In this document: piece after piece, positions 39,594 through 47,663 of the stretch
How the letters are laid out: each line of letters starts with the position of its first letter
How positions within the stretch are numbered: position 1 is the first letter of the stretch
Source of the DNA: Pseudomonas sp. MTM4
Lineage (GTDB): Bacteria; Pseudomonadota; Gammaproteobacteria; Pseudomonadales; Pseudomonadaceae
DNA: 64,000 nucleotides
Assembly: GCF_019355055.1 (NCBI RefSeq)
Contig: NZ_CP048411.1
Location: 2,507,501 to 2,571,500 of the forward strand
Reading direction: 5' to 3'
The notes under the pieces: generated by a model
What the model was told of the DNA's origin: nothing
The model's input: only the letters and a program-made list of their open reading frames with translations
Databases searched by the model: none
Translations under genes and position numbers: made by a program

Positions 39594-39905
39594 ATGACCA
39601 CCCAGACCCTGATTGCCCCTCCCCAGGAAATCCGCCTACGCAAGGCGCAGAAGATGCTCGAAGTGCTCTGGTCCGACGGCGTGCGCAGCCAGCTCAGCTG
39701 CCTGGCGCTGCGCAAGTCCTGCGCCTGCTCGATGTGCGCCCAGGCGCAGCAACGCGGCACGCTGACACTGATCGATGCCGACGTTGGCGTCGATCGGCTG
39801 GAGGTGTCCGGTGTCAGCGGCGTGCAATTCCATTTCAGCGATGGCCACTACCGCGGCCTGTATCCCTGGGCCTACCTGCGCGAACTGGGCGAGCGCCTGC
39901 AATGA
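39594..39905 (+). CDS. DUF971 (GBBH-like N-terminal domain) protein
   Basis: A 103-residue single-domain protein: PPQEIRLRKAQKMLEVLWSD at the start, LALRKSCACSMCAQAQ with closely spaced Cys (about 40-55), and FSDGHYRGLYPWAYLRELGE at the end. DUF971 is found alone, at the N-terminus of gamma-butyrobetaine hydroxylase, and at the C-terminus of the plant Fe-S scaffold HCF101, behind an Mrp-type P-loop domain. An Mrp homologue is encoded 2 kb downstream. The ATG at 39594 has GAGGAA before it. It overlaps the next gene by 4 nt. Confidence 0.85.
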   Translation: MTTQTLIAPPQEIRLRKAQKMLEVLWSDGVRSQLSCLALRKSCACSMCAQAQQRGTLTLIDADVGVDRLEVSGVSGVQFHFSDGHYRGLYPWAYLRELGERLQ

Positions 39906-40909
39906 ATACACGCGCCCAGCAACTGCTCGCGCCGCCCTTCGCTGTCGTCTGTCGGCTGTATCCCGGCGCGGCGCTATGCATGGTGCTGGCCCTGGCCGGC
40001 AGTTTTCTGGCCGAACACTACGCCGCGCCCGCCCTCATGCTGGTCCTGCTGCTGGGGTTCGGTTTCGCCAGCCAGGCCGCCGATGTACGCATGCAGCCCG
40101 GCGTGACCTTCTGCAGCCGACAGATCCTGCGCATCGGCGTGGCCTTGCTCGGCGCGCGGATCGGAGTCGAGCAACTGCTGACCATTGGCAGTCTTCCGCT
40201 GCTGATGGTGGCGACCAGCGTGCCGCTGACCATCGGCGCCGCGTTACTGCTTGGCCGCTGGCTGGGCCTGCCGACCCTGCACAGCCTGGTTGCCGGCACG
40301 GCGGTGGCGATCTGCGGTGTATCGGCAGCAATCGCCGTGGCGGCGGTGATTCCCGCTGGCCGGCTGGAGGATCGACGGCTGCTCGGTGTGGTGGTTGGCG
40401 TCACCGCGCTGGGCACCCTGTCGATGCTCGTCTACCCGCCTTTGCTCGCCACCCTAGGCTATGACGATGTCGAAAGCGGGCTGCTGCTCGGCGCCAGCAT
40501 CCACGACGTGGCCCAAGCGGCCGGCGCTGGCTACCTGGTGTCGGAGACAGCAGGCGATGTCGCCACCCTGACCAAGCTGTTGCGCGTCGCCCTGCTGGCA
40601 CCGCTGGTGCTGCTGCTTGGCTGGCTATTACGCCGCGGCGATTCCGGCCGCGCCGAATTCCCTCTGTTTCTGCTCGGTTTTCTCGCCCTGTTCGGACTTA
40701 ACAGCCTCGGCTGGCTGCCGACCGGTTTGCGCGAAGGGCTCGTCGCTGCATCCAATGCGTGCCTGCTGGTAACCATGGCGGCGCTCGGCATGCGCACCAC
40801 TTTGAGCGAGCTTTTCGCCCAAGGCTGGCGACCGATGCTGCTGCTCGTGGTGCTCAGCGTCGGCCTGCTGCTGAGTGCGATGACGATGCTGGCGATGGCC
40901 TTGCCCTAA
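39902..40909 (+). CDS. YeiH/UPF0324-family membrane protein, putative sulfate exporter
   Basis: A 335-residue membrane protein with about ten helices, of the Cons_hypoth698 family often annotated as putative sulfate exporter. The glycine-rich AGTAVAICGVSAAIAVAAVI segment (about 126-145) and GASIHDVAQAAGAGYLVSE (about 198-216) are the family hallmarks. In this setting it could export sulfate or sulfite made from an organosulfur compound, but the transport substrate has not been proved for most members. ATG 39902 overlaps the DUF971 stop. Confidence 0.85.
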   Translation: MNTRAQQLLAPPFAVVCRLYPGAALCMVLALAGSFLAEHYAAPALMLVLLLGFGFASQAADVRMQPGVTFCSRQILRIGVALLGARIGVEQLLTIGSLPLLMVATSVPLTIGAALLLGRWLGLPTLHSLVAGTAVAICGVSAAIAVAAVIPAGRLEDRRLLGVVVGVTALGTLSMLVYPPLLATLGYDDVESGLLLGASIHDVAQAAGAGYLVSETAGDVATLTKLLRVALLAPLVLLLGWLLRRGDSGRAEFPLFLLGFLALFGLNSLGWLPTGLREGLVAASNACLLVTMAALGMRTTLSELFAQGWRPMLLLVVLSVGLLLSAMTMLAMALP

Positions 40910-40956
40910 CGATTTCTACTGCCTCGTTTCCGTATCCACTGTTGGAGGATTTGTCC

Positions 40957-41733
40957 ATGGCTGCAATCGGTACCGAAAGCGTTCTCAGCGTCCGTCACTG
41001 GAACGACACCCTGTTCAGCTTCACCACTACCCGCGATCCGGGCCTGCGCTTCGAGAACGGTCACTTCGTGATGATCGGCCTTGGCGTCGAGGGCAAGCCG
41101 CTGATGCGCGCCTACAGCATCGTCAGCGCGAATCACGATGAGCATCTTGAGTTTCTCAGCATCAAGGTGCCGGACGGCCCGCTCACCTCGCGCCTACAGC
41201 ATCTCAAAGAGGGCGATCCGATCCTGATCAGCCGTAAACCCGTGGGTACGCTGGTGATGCACGATCTACGGCCCGGCAAGTATCTCTACTTGTTCGGCAC
41301 CGGCACCGGTCTTGCGCCCTTCATGAGCATCGTCCGTGATCCGGAGGCCTATGAGCGCTTCGACAAAATCGTGCTGGTGCATTGCGTGCGTCAGGTCAGT
41401 GAGCTGGCCTACCACGACTACTTGACTCATGAACTGCCGGAACACGAGTTTCTCGGTGAAGAGGTTCGCGAGAAGCTCATCTACTACCCCACCGTCACCC
41501 GTGAGCCATTCCGCAACCAGGGCCGCATCACCACCTTGGTGGAAACCGGCAAGCTCGCCGCCGACATTGGCCTGCCGCAACTGAACAAGGACCATGACCG
41601 CGTGATGCTCTGCGGCAGCCCCGCGATGCTCGACGAGCTGACCGGAATGCTCGATGCCATTGGCTTCGAGCCATCGGCACAGCAGGGCGAACCCGGCGAC
41701 TACGTGATTGAACGCGCCTTCGTGGAGAAATAG
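40957..41733 (+). CDS. Ferredoxin-NADP+ reductase, Fpr-like paralogue
   Basis: A 258-residue reductase of the bacterial subclass I FNR type. FAD binding: RAYSIVSANHDEHLEFLSIK with the RxYS motif (about 50-70). NADP binding: YLFGTGTGLAPFMSIVRDPE (about 110-130). The C-terminal end is GDYVIERAFVEK, like housekeeping Fpr. It has the same length as the usual Pseudomonas Fpr but differs from the sequence I remember at many positions, so it is probably a dedicated copy. It links NADPH with the FdxA or AprB-like ferredoxins of the cluster. GGAGG supports the start. Confidence 0.9.
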   Translation: MAAIGTESVLSVRHWNDTLFSFTTTRDPGLRFENGHFVMIGLGVEGKPLMRAYSIVSANHDEHLEFLSIKVPDGPLTSRLQHLKEGDPILISRKPVGTLVMHDLRPGKYLYLFGTGTGLAPFMSIVRDPEAYERFDKIVLVHCVRQVSELAYHDYLTHELPEHEFLGEEVREKLIYYPTVTREPFRNQGRITTLVETGKLAADIGLPQLNKDHDRVMLCGSPAMLDELTGMLDAIGFEPSAQQGEPGDYVIERAFVEK

Positions 41734-41746
41734 CTGAGCGGAACCT

Positions 41747-41821
41747 GTAGGAGCGACTTGCTCGCGAAGCGCTTGCGTCGCCTATTCGCGAGCAAGGACT
41801 CGGCCTCCCCCTCGCTCCTAC
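41747..41821. repeat. REPIN-like double inverted repeat
   Basis: Between the Fpr-like and Mrp-like genes, GTAGGAGCGA (41747-41756) pairs with TCGCTCCTAC (41812-41821), and inside it CTTGCTCGCGAA (41757-41768) pairs with TTCGCGAGCAAG (41785-41796). This GTAGGAGCGA...TTGCTCGCGAA sequence is a well-known class of Pseudomonas extragenic palindrome. Confidence 0.88.
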
Positions 41822-41868
41822 CAGCACGGTTAACACCTTTTCCACCGGGCCTTGCCCAGGAGCACGTC

Positions 41869-42969
41869 ATGAGTCTGATCACATTGAAGACGTCCGAAAG
41901 CGACCTTGGCACCCAGGCCGAACGGGCACTGAGCCAGTGGATCGAACCCTGCCTCGGCTGCGACCTACTCAGTGCCGGCGCGGTACGTGCGCTCCGGGTC
42001 GAGGGTACGCACCTGCATCTCGCGCTATCGCTGGGCTTTCCAGCGGATGGCTATCAGCAGGCGCTGAGCCGGGCGCTGCAAGCGCTGTTGCTGGCCCATA
42101 CCCAGGCAAGAACGGTAACGGTCGAGGTCGACTGGACCGTCACTGCCGCGCCGGTCACGGCCCAGGCAGTGCCTGGCGTGAAACACCTGATCGCGGTCGC
42201 TTCGGGCAAAGGCGGAGTGGGAAAATCCACCACCGCGACGAATCTGGCACTGGCCCTAGCCGCCGATGGCGCGCGGGTCGGCATGCTCGATGCCGATCTC
42301 TATGGTCCCAGCCAGCCGCGCTTGCTGGGGCTTTCCGGCATCCCGGAAAGCCGCGACGGCAAGCTGGAACCGATGCTCGGCCACGGACTGCAATGTATGT
42401 CCATCGGCTTTCTCGTGGATGAAGAAACCCCGGTAATCTGGCGCGGCCCGATGATCACCCAGGCGCTGACCCGGCTGCTGCAAGAAACCCACTGGCAGGA
42501 GCTCGATTACCTGATCGTCGATCTGCCGCCTGGCACGGGCGACACCCACCTGACCCTGGCGCAAAAGATGCCCGTATCGGCTGCGCTGATCGTCACCACG
42601 CCGCAGGACCTCGCCCTGCTAGATGCCCGCAAGGGCCTACGCATGTTCGAGAAGGTCAACGTGCCGGTGCTGGGCATCATCGAGAATATGAGCCTGCATG
42701 TCTGCAGCCAGTGCGGGCATGAAGAGCACATCTTCGGCAGCGGCGGCGCGCGGCGCATGGCTGAGCAGTACGGCAGCGAGTTGCTTGGCGAATTGCCGCT
42801 GGACATGCGTATCCGCATTGGCGCAGACGATGGGTTGCCGATCGTCACTGCCGAGCCGCAAGGTGCGCTGGCACAGAGCTACCGGAACATTGCCCGCCGG
42901 GCCATGGCACGGCTGTCGCTACGCTCGCACCAGACTGCAGCTAAGTTGCCGCAGGTGGTCGAGGCCTGA
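41869..42969 (+). CDS. Mrp/ApbC-type P-loop Fe-S carrier
   Basis: A 366-residue protein. A MIP18/DUF59-like N-terminal part (about 5-95) is followed by the P-loop ATPase with GKGGVGKSTTATNLALALA (about 114-132), MLDADLYGPSQP, and the C-terminal CSQCGHEEHIFGSGGARRMA with the CxxC pair that holds the bridging cluster. Mrp proteins donate [4Fe-4S] clusters. Its position in the cluster, with a DUF971 protein, suggests it matures the AprAB-like proteins and ferredoxins. The usual housekeeping mrp is next to metG; this looks like an additional copy. Confidence 0.9.
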   Translation: MSLITLKTSESDLGTQAERALSQWIEPCLGCDLLSAGAVRALRVEGTHLHLALSLGFPADGYQQALSRALQALLLAHTQARTVTVEVDWTVTAAPVTAQAVPGVKHLIAVASGKGGVGKSTTATNLALALAADGARVGMLDADLYGPSQPRLLGLSGIPESRDGKLEPMLGHGLQCMSIGFLVDEETPVIWRGPMITQALTRLLQETHWQELDYLIVDLPPGTGDTHLTLAQKMPVSAALIVTTPQDLALLDARKGLRMFEKVNVPVLGIIENMSLHVCSQCGHEEHIFGSGGARRMAEQYGSELLGELPLDMRIRIGADDGLPIVTAEPQGALAQSYRNIARRAMARLSLRSHQTAAKLPQVVEA

Positions 42970-43462
42970 TCCAGCCTTTCTCCTTCCGTAAATCTGGTTG
43001 CGTTTGGGTGGGAACTGATGCGCGGCACCGACCCCACGCCATCATCTAATGCCGCTTCAGGCGCCCCGAAGTCTCGGTCTCGGACAGCTTCATGCTCGGC
43101 CATTTCAGCGCTGACCGAAGCGCTGAGCGCCAGGGGCCCCTCGCCGAACGTCAGGGGCAGCATTGAAGCAAACGGTACGCGTACTTCACCTACGGCCAAT
43201 TTGTTCCGCGACCTAACGGTCATTCGTCGCAAACCCAGGTGCCGCTCGTCGTTAAGCCTCGCGCATGATGGCACTTGCCGTATCCTCGCCGGCTATCGGA
43301 GCCGAAGAGCCCGAACCGCAGTCCGGCATATAAATCGCATCCAACGAGCCCGTACTGCTCAGCGCCACGCAATTGGCGCTTGCGGGGCTTTCCCGCGTAC
43401 AACTGTGGTCCGCCTCGATGGCGGTTGTTTGTCAAACGTCGGGCTTCCCGATTGGATGTGAA
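42970..43462. other. Gene-free spacer before the FtsH-like gene
   Basis: In 493 nt I see no supported gene; frames on both strands have odd compositions and no ribosome binding sites. There is no strong repeat or terminator after the Mrp-like gene either. The region may hold a separate promoter for the FtsH-like gene. Confidence 0.4.
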
Positions 43463-45430
43463 ATGAAAACACCACGTCTGCTACAAGGCCGCCGCGGCCC
43501 TGTGCTCTCCGTTCTGCTAGTGCTGGCGCTCGCCGCCGGCCTGGCCTACTGGCAATTCAAGCCCAGCGTTCCGGCCACGCCAACCACCGGCGCCGCAGCC
43601 AGCATGCTCGAAGCCTTGCAGGAATCCACAGACCCCTGGGAAGCCAATCGCCAGGATCTTTCGGTACTGATGAATGACCTGCGTGGTGCCACCATCGCCA
43701 GCGCGGCACTCGGCCAGGATGCGGTCTATATCAGCCTGAACGACGGGCTGCGCTACTGGATACCGGATCAATCTGGCCGTGTGGCCCAGTTGCTGCTCGA
43801 TCACTACGCCAGTAGCGAAGGCCAGCTGTTCCCGCTGACGCTGTTCGAAACGGACGGTGAAGCGCCCTGGTACAAGGCGCTGGTGCCCTACGCACCCTTC
43901 ATACTTCTGTTGGTCGGTGCGCTCGCTTATCTGGCGATCAAGAGCCAAGGCTTCCGCGTGCAGCGCAAGGGCAGCGGCATCGGCTTTGCCGACGTGATCG
44001 GCGCCAGTGAAGCCAAGCAGGCACTCTCCGACGTCACCGCTTACCTCCGCGACCCTGCCGCCTATGCCGCGCTGGGCGCCCGTCCGCCCAAGGGCGTGCT
44101 ACTGACCGGCGAACCCGGCACCGGCAAGACTCAGCTGGCCAAGGCGCTGGCGACCGAGTCTAACGCCAGCTTCATTCAGGTCACCGGCAGCGATTTTTCC
44201 TCGATGTACTTCGGGGTCGGCATCCAGAAGGTCAAGGCGCTGTTCCGCACCGCGCGCAAGCAGGCGCCCTGCATCATCTTCATCGATGAGATCGACGGCA
44301 TCGGCAAGCGCGCCGAACAACAGCGTTCCAGCGACGCCGAGAGCAACCGCATCATTAACCAGTTCCTCGCCGAGATGGACGGCTTCGACGGCGCCAGTGG
44401 CGTGCTGGTGCTGGGCGCGACCAACTTTCCCAACTCGCTTGATCCGGCGCTGGTGCGCGAAGGCCGCTTCGACCGCTCGATTGCCGTTGGCCTGCCGGGA
44501 CTCGCCGATCGGGAAGCGCTGTTCCGCCTGTACGCCGGCAAGATCCGGGCTGCGCAGGATCTGGATTTCGCTCAACTGGCGCGCAACACCGTCGGCCTGA
44601 CGCCCGCCGCCATCGCCTATATCGCCAACCATGCCGCCCTGCTAGCCGCGCGTGGCGCAGCGAAGACAGTAACCATGGAGCACTTCGTCGACGCCGTGGA
44701 AACCTGCCGCATCGGCGAACAGCCATCGGGCGTCACGCCCATGTCGCCGAACGACCGCAAGCGCATCGCCGTGCATGAAGCCGGTCACGCATTGGTCGCC
44801 GCGGCGTTGAAAGTGGGTCGGGTGGAGAAGGTCACCATTCTGCCGCGCGGCCAGGCGCTGGGCGTGACGCTGGTGACGCCAGTGGAAGACAAGCGCCTGC
44901 ACATGGAATCCGAACTACGCAACCGCATTCAGATGCTGCTGGCCGGCCGTGGCGCCGAGCAGCTGTATTTCCATGAGGTGTCATCGGGCGCCGGCCAGGA
45001 TCTACAGGAAGCCTCGAAGATCGCCCTGTCCATGGTCGGTGCGTTGGGTATGGGTCCGAACGGTTCGCTGCTAAGCCTGCAGGCGGTGCGCGACGCGCAT
45101 ATCGAATTCGATTCCGGCGAGTCCATTCGCGCCGCGGACAACCTGCTCAAGCAGCTGGACCGCGACTGCATGGCGCTTTTGCAGCGGCTCAAGCCGGCGC
45201 TGGACGAGGTCGCCGAACGCCTGCTGGCCGAGGAAACGGTGCCCGGTGAAGAGGTGCTGGCGGCCATCGAGCGCCTGCCCGAGCATCACCACGAGGCCAG
45301 CGTCAGTTCTATCATCGGCCACGCCATGAGCAGCATCGACCGCGTCGCGGCCAGTGCAATGGCGGACGCCCAATTCCTCGAATTGGCGCCGGTGGAACAG
45401 CCCGAGGACGACGGTCCGGGAATGGTCTGA
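43463..45430 (+). CDS. Divergent FtsH-like AAA zinc metalloprotease
   Basis: A 655-residue membrane protease. Two helices (about 14-32 and 142-160) flank a periplasmic domain. The AAA module has Walker A GEPGTGKT (about 216), Walker B IIFIDEIDGIGKRAE and the second region of homology GATNFPNSLDPALVREGRFD. The M41 peptidase has the zinc motif HEAGH (about 438). The pore loop reads SMYFGVG, where FtsH usually has MFVGVG, so substrate handling may differ. It stands 493 nt after the Mrp-like gene and is followed by a terminator. It may be a stress paralogue or part of the cluster. Confidence 0.88.
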   Translation: MKTPRLLQGRRGPVLSVLLVLALAAGLAYWQFKPSVPATPTTGAAASMLEALQESTDPWEANRQDLSVLMNDLRGATIASAALGQDAVYISLNDGLRYWIPDQSGRVAQLLLDHYASSEGQLFPLTLFETDGEAPWYKALVPYAPFILLLVGALAYLAIKSQGFRVQRKGSGIGFADVIGASEAKQALSDVTAYLRDPAAYAALGARPPKGVLLTGEPGTGKTQLAKALATESNASFIQVTGSDFSSMYFGVGIQKVKALFRTARKQAPCIIFIDEIDGIGKRAEQQRSSDAESNRIINQFLAEMDGFDGASGVLVLGATNFPNSLDPALVREGRFDRSIAVGLPGLADREALFRLYAGKIRAAQDLDFAQLARNTVGLTPAAIAYIANHAALLAARGAAKTVTMEHFVDAVETCRIGEQPSGVTPMSPNDRKRIAVHEAGHALVAAALKVGRVEKVTILPRGQALGVTLVTPVEDKRLHMESELRNRIQMLLAGRGAEQLYFHEVSSGAGQDLQEASKIALSMVGALGMGPNGSLLSLQAVRDAHIEFDSGESIRAADNLLKQLDRDCMALLQRLKPALDEVAERLLAEETVPGEEVLAAIERLPEHHHEASVSSIIGHAMSSIDRVAASAMADAQFLELAPVEQPEDDGPGMV

Positions 45431-45435
45431 AGAAG

Positions 45436-45477
45436 GCTGGGCAGGGTTCACGCACTGTGAAAACTGCCCAGCTTTTT
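45436..45477 (+). terminator. Rho-independent terminator after the FtsH-like gene
   Basis: Perfect 9-bp arms GCTGGGCAG (45436-45444) and CTGCCCAGC (45464-45472) with an inner TTCAC/GTGAA pairing are followed by TTTTT. It closes the plus-strand run that starts at 31465. Confidence 0.9.
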
Positions 45478-45535
45478 CGTCTCCGAAAAACGCGGGTTAC
45501 GTCTGCCCCGCTTCGCGTTCAGCTGTCATCGCTTT

Positions 45536-46153
45536 TCAATCGATAACCACCAGACGGTTCGGCAACTCGTTGCGCTCATGAGTGGCCGGCACGTGTTGTT
45601 CGAGCAACGAGCCGCACGCCTCGATACAGTTCAGAAACCCCTGAAGCACCTGCCCATTGCGCACGTCGTCAGTAAAATTCTCGACGATCGATTGCCAGGC
45701 GCTGTTGTCGATTCGGCTGGAAATTCCACGATCCACCAGAATCTCGACATAACGCTCGGCTTCGCAGACAAAGATCAGCATGCCGGTGCCGCCCTCGGTG
45801 TGGTGCAGATTCAGCTCTATGAATTGCCGACGCGCCAGGTTGCAGGCCCGCCAATGCCGGACCGAGCGTGGAATCAGCCGTGTGGTTAGGCTGGGAATCC
45901 GAAAGATCACCGCCAGCACGATGAACGTCAGCCACTGCACCAGCAGTAGCTGCCAGGCTGACAACCAGCCAGTGAAGAACAGCAACGCGCCGGGCAACAG
46001 CAACGCGATCAGGCTGGCCCACAACAGCGGGATGTAGCGATAGTCATCAGCCTGCGCCGCCAGCACCGTCACCAGCTCGGCGTCGGTGCCACGCTCCACG
46101 CGCTCGATCGCCTCGGTTACTTGTTGCAGCTCGCTTTCGGTCAGTAGGGTCAT
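45536..46153 (-). CDS. TPM-domain membrane protein
   Basis: A 205-residue protein with an N-terminal soluble helix, two helices in the membrane (about 42-60 and 68-88) and a C-terminal TPM-type domain (about 115-190: GTGMLIFVCEAERYVEILVD, then WQSIVENFTDDVRNGQVLQG). It is the last of three same-strand genes with a second TPM protein and LemA, a grouping common in bacteria. The role of these proteins is not established; TPM domains have been tied to photosystem II repair in plants and to envelope functions. Confidence 0.82.
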   Translation of the reverse strand: MTLLTESELQQVTEAIERVERGTDAELVTVLAAQADDYRYIPLLWASLIALLLPGALLFFTGWLSAWQLLLVQWLTFIVLAVIFRIPSLTTRLIPRSVRHWRACNLARRQFIELNLHHTEGGTGMLIFVCEAERYVEILVDRGISSRIDNSAWQSIVENFTDDVRNGQVLQGFLNCIEACGSLLEQHVPATHERNELPNRLVVID

Positions 46154-46210
46154 TGCTCGTTCATCGTCGAGGTAGGTTCTCGTTGTGTTGATCTAGGGCC
46201 AGATTTTCAG

Positions 46211-46963
46211 TCACCAGCCACCCGAGGCGCCGCCGCCACCGAAGCCGCCACCTCCGCCGCCAAAACCACCTCCACCAAAACCGCCACCGCCGAAGCCACC
46301 GCCGCGCCCCATACCGCCTAGCAAGGCGCCGAGCAGCAAAGCCTTGCGACCACCGCCACGACCGCCCCGGCCGCCGCCGATGACGAAGATGGCCACCAGC
46401 ATCAGGAAGAAGCCGAGGATGCCGAGCCCGCCGGGTTCTTGCGCGCCCATGGGCATCGCTGGGCGCATGGCCGCACTCTGCAGCGGGTCGCCACCGAGCA
46501 CCTGCACCATCGCGGCGGCGCCTTCGCTGATGCCGCGGGCGAAATCGCCCTGCTGGAAGGCCGGTGCGATGATGCCGTTGATGATCATCGAGGATTGCGC
46601 GTCGGTCAGCCTGCCTTCGAGGCCGTAGCCAACTTCGATGCGGATCCGGCGGTCATCACGCGCGACGATCAGCAGCGCACCGTTGTCCTCGCCCTGCTGG
46701 CCGATGCCCCACGCACGGCCGAGCTGCACGCCGAAATCCTCGATGCTGCGCCCTTGCAGGTCCGGCACCGTGACCACCACCACCTGCTCGCTGGTGGCCT
46801 GTTCATGGGCGGCAAGCATGCTGGTCAGGCTAGCTTCGGTCTGGGGGTCGAGCAGCTCGGCCTGGTCCACTACCCTGCCGGTCAGCGTCGGCAGCTCCGC
46901 GTCCTGCGCAAAGACACTGCCGCAGATCAGCAGCAGCGGGAATAGCAGCAGCCTGATGCTCAT
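46211..46963 (-). CDS. TPM-domain exported protein with Gly-rich tail (YgcG-like)
   Basis: A 250-residue protein: signal peptide (about 1-19), TPM domain (about 28-150, with GRVVDQAELLDPQTEASLTS and RRIRIEVGYGLEGRLTDAQS), one transmembrane helix (about 180-198), and a C-terminal tail of glycine runs with Phe ending in GGASGGW. This is the classical YgcG layout. It overlaps lemA by 4 nt. The Gly-rich tail lies after the helix and so in the cytoplasm if the signal peptide is cleaved. Confidence 0.88.
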   Translation of the reverse strand: MSIRLLLFPLLLICGSVFAQDAELPTLTGRVVDQAELLDPQTEASLTSMLAAHEQATSEQVVVVTVPDLQGRSIEDFGVQLGRAWGIGQQGEDNGALLIVARDDRRIRIEVGYGLEGRLTDAQSSMIINGIIAPAFQQGDFARGISEGAAAMVQVLGGDPLQSAAMRPAMPMGAQEPGGLGILGFFLMLVAIFVIGGGRGGRGGGRKALLLGALLGGMGRGGGFGGGGFGGGGFGGGGGGFGGGGASGGW

Positions 46964-47568
46964 TCAAACTGCACTTGCGGCGCCTGATCGGCGTTCTCGG
47001 CGGTGGCCTCGAAGTTCTCGCGAATCGGCATGTCGCTGTACATCAGGGTGTGCCAGATACGACCGGGGAAGGTACGAATCTCGGTGTTGTAGCGTTCGAC
47101 CGCCGCGATGAAGTCGCGCCTCGCCACGGCGATGCGGTTTTCCGTACCTTCGAGCTGCGACTGTAAGGCAAGGAAGTTCTGGTTCGACTTCAGTTCCGGG
47201 TAGCGCTCGGACACCATCATCAGCCGGCTCAGGGCGCCGGTCAGCTGGTTCTGCGCCTGCTGGAACTGCTGCAGCTGTTCGGGATTGTTCAGCGTGTTGG
47301 CGTCCACCTGTATCGACGTCGCCTTGGCCCGCGCCTCGACCACAGCGGTCAGGGTTTCCTGCTCCTGACGGGCGAAGCCCTTCACCGTCTCGACCAGGTT
47401 CGGGATCAGGTCGGCACGGCGTTGGTACTGGTTTTCCACCTGGGCCCAAGCCGATTTCACCTGCTCGTCATACTGGGGAATATTGTTGATGCCGCAGCCG
47501 GCCAGCAGCCAGGACATGAACAGGACAACCAACAGTTGCCCGGTGATTCGATAGCGCTGCATCTGCAT
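46960..47568 (-). CDS. lemA: LemA-family lipoprotein
   Basis: A 202-residue LemA protein. The hydrophobic N-terminus ends in LLAGC (Cys near residue 25), then the family motif WAQVENQYQRRADLIPNLVE (about 41-60) and a long helical bundle (to about 185). The function is unknown. The order lemA-TPM-TPM is a familiar one; all three overlap or nearly do, forming one operon on the minus strand. Confidence 0.92.
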   Translation of the reverse strand: MQMQRYRITGQLLVVLFMSWLLAGCGINNIPQYDEQVKSAWAQVENQYQRRADLIPNLVETVKGFARQEQETLTAVVEARAKATSIQVDANTLNNPEQLQQFQQAQNQLTGALSRLMMVSERYPELKSNQNFLALQSQLEGTENRIAVARRDFIAAVERYNTEIRTFPGRIWHTLMYSDMPIRENFEATAENADQAPQVQFE

Positions 47569-47663
47569 GATTCGCTCGTCCGCTCAAGATTTGAGTACCT
47601 AAATAGGGATAGTCAGACGGCGGGAGAGTTCAGCGAGCGTGAGGTTCGGCTTGTTAGATGGGC

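Noticed and set aside
43018..43461. Possible gene in the spacer before the FtsH-like gene
   Set aside because: Ser/Arg-rich composition, no ribosome binding site, no motif; it runs into the next gene in another frame.
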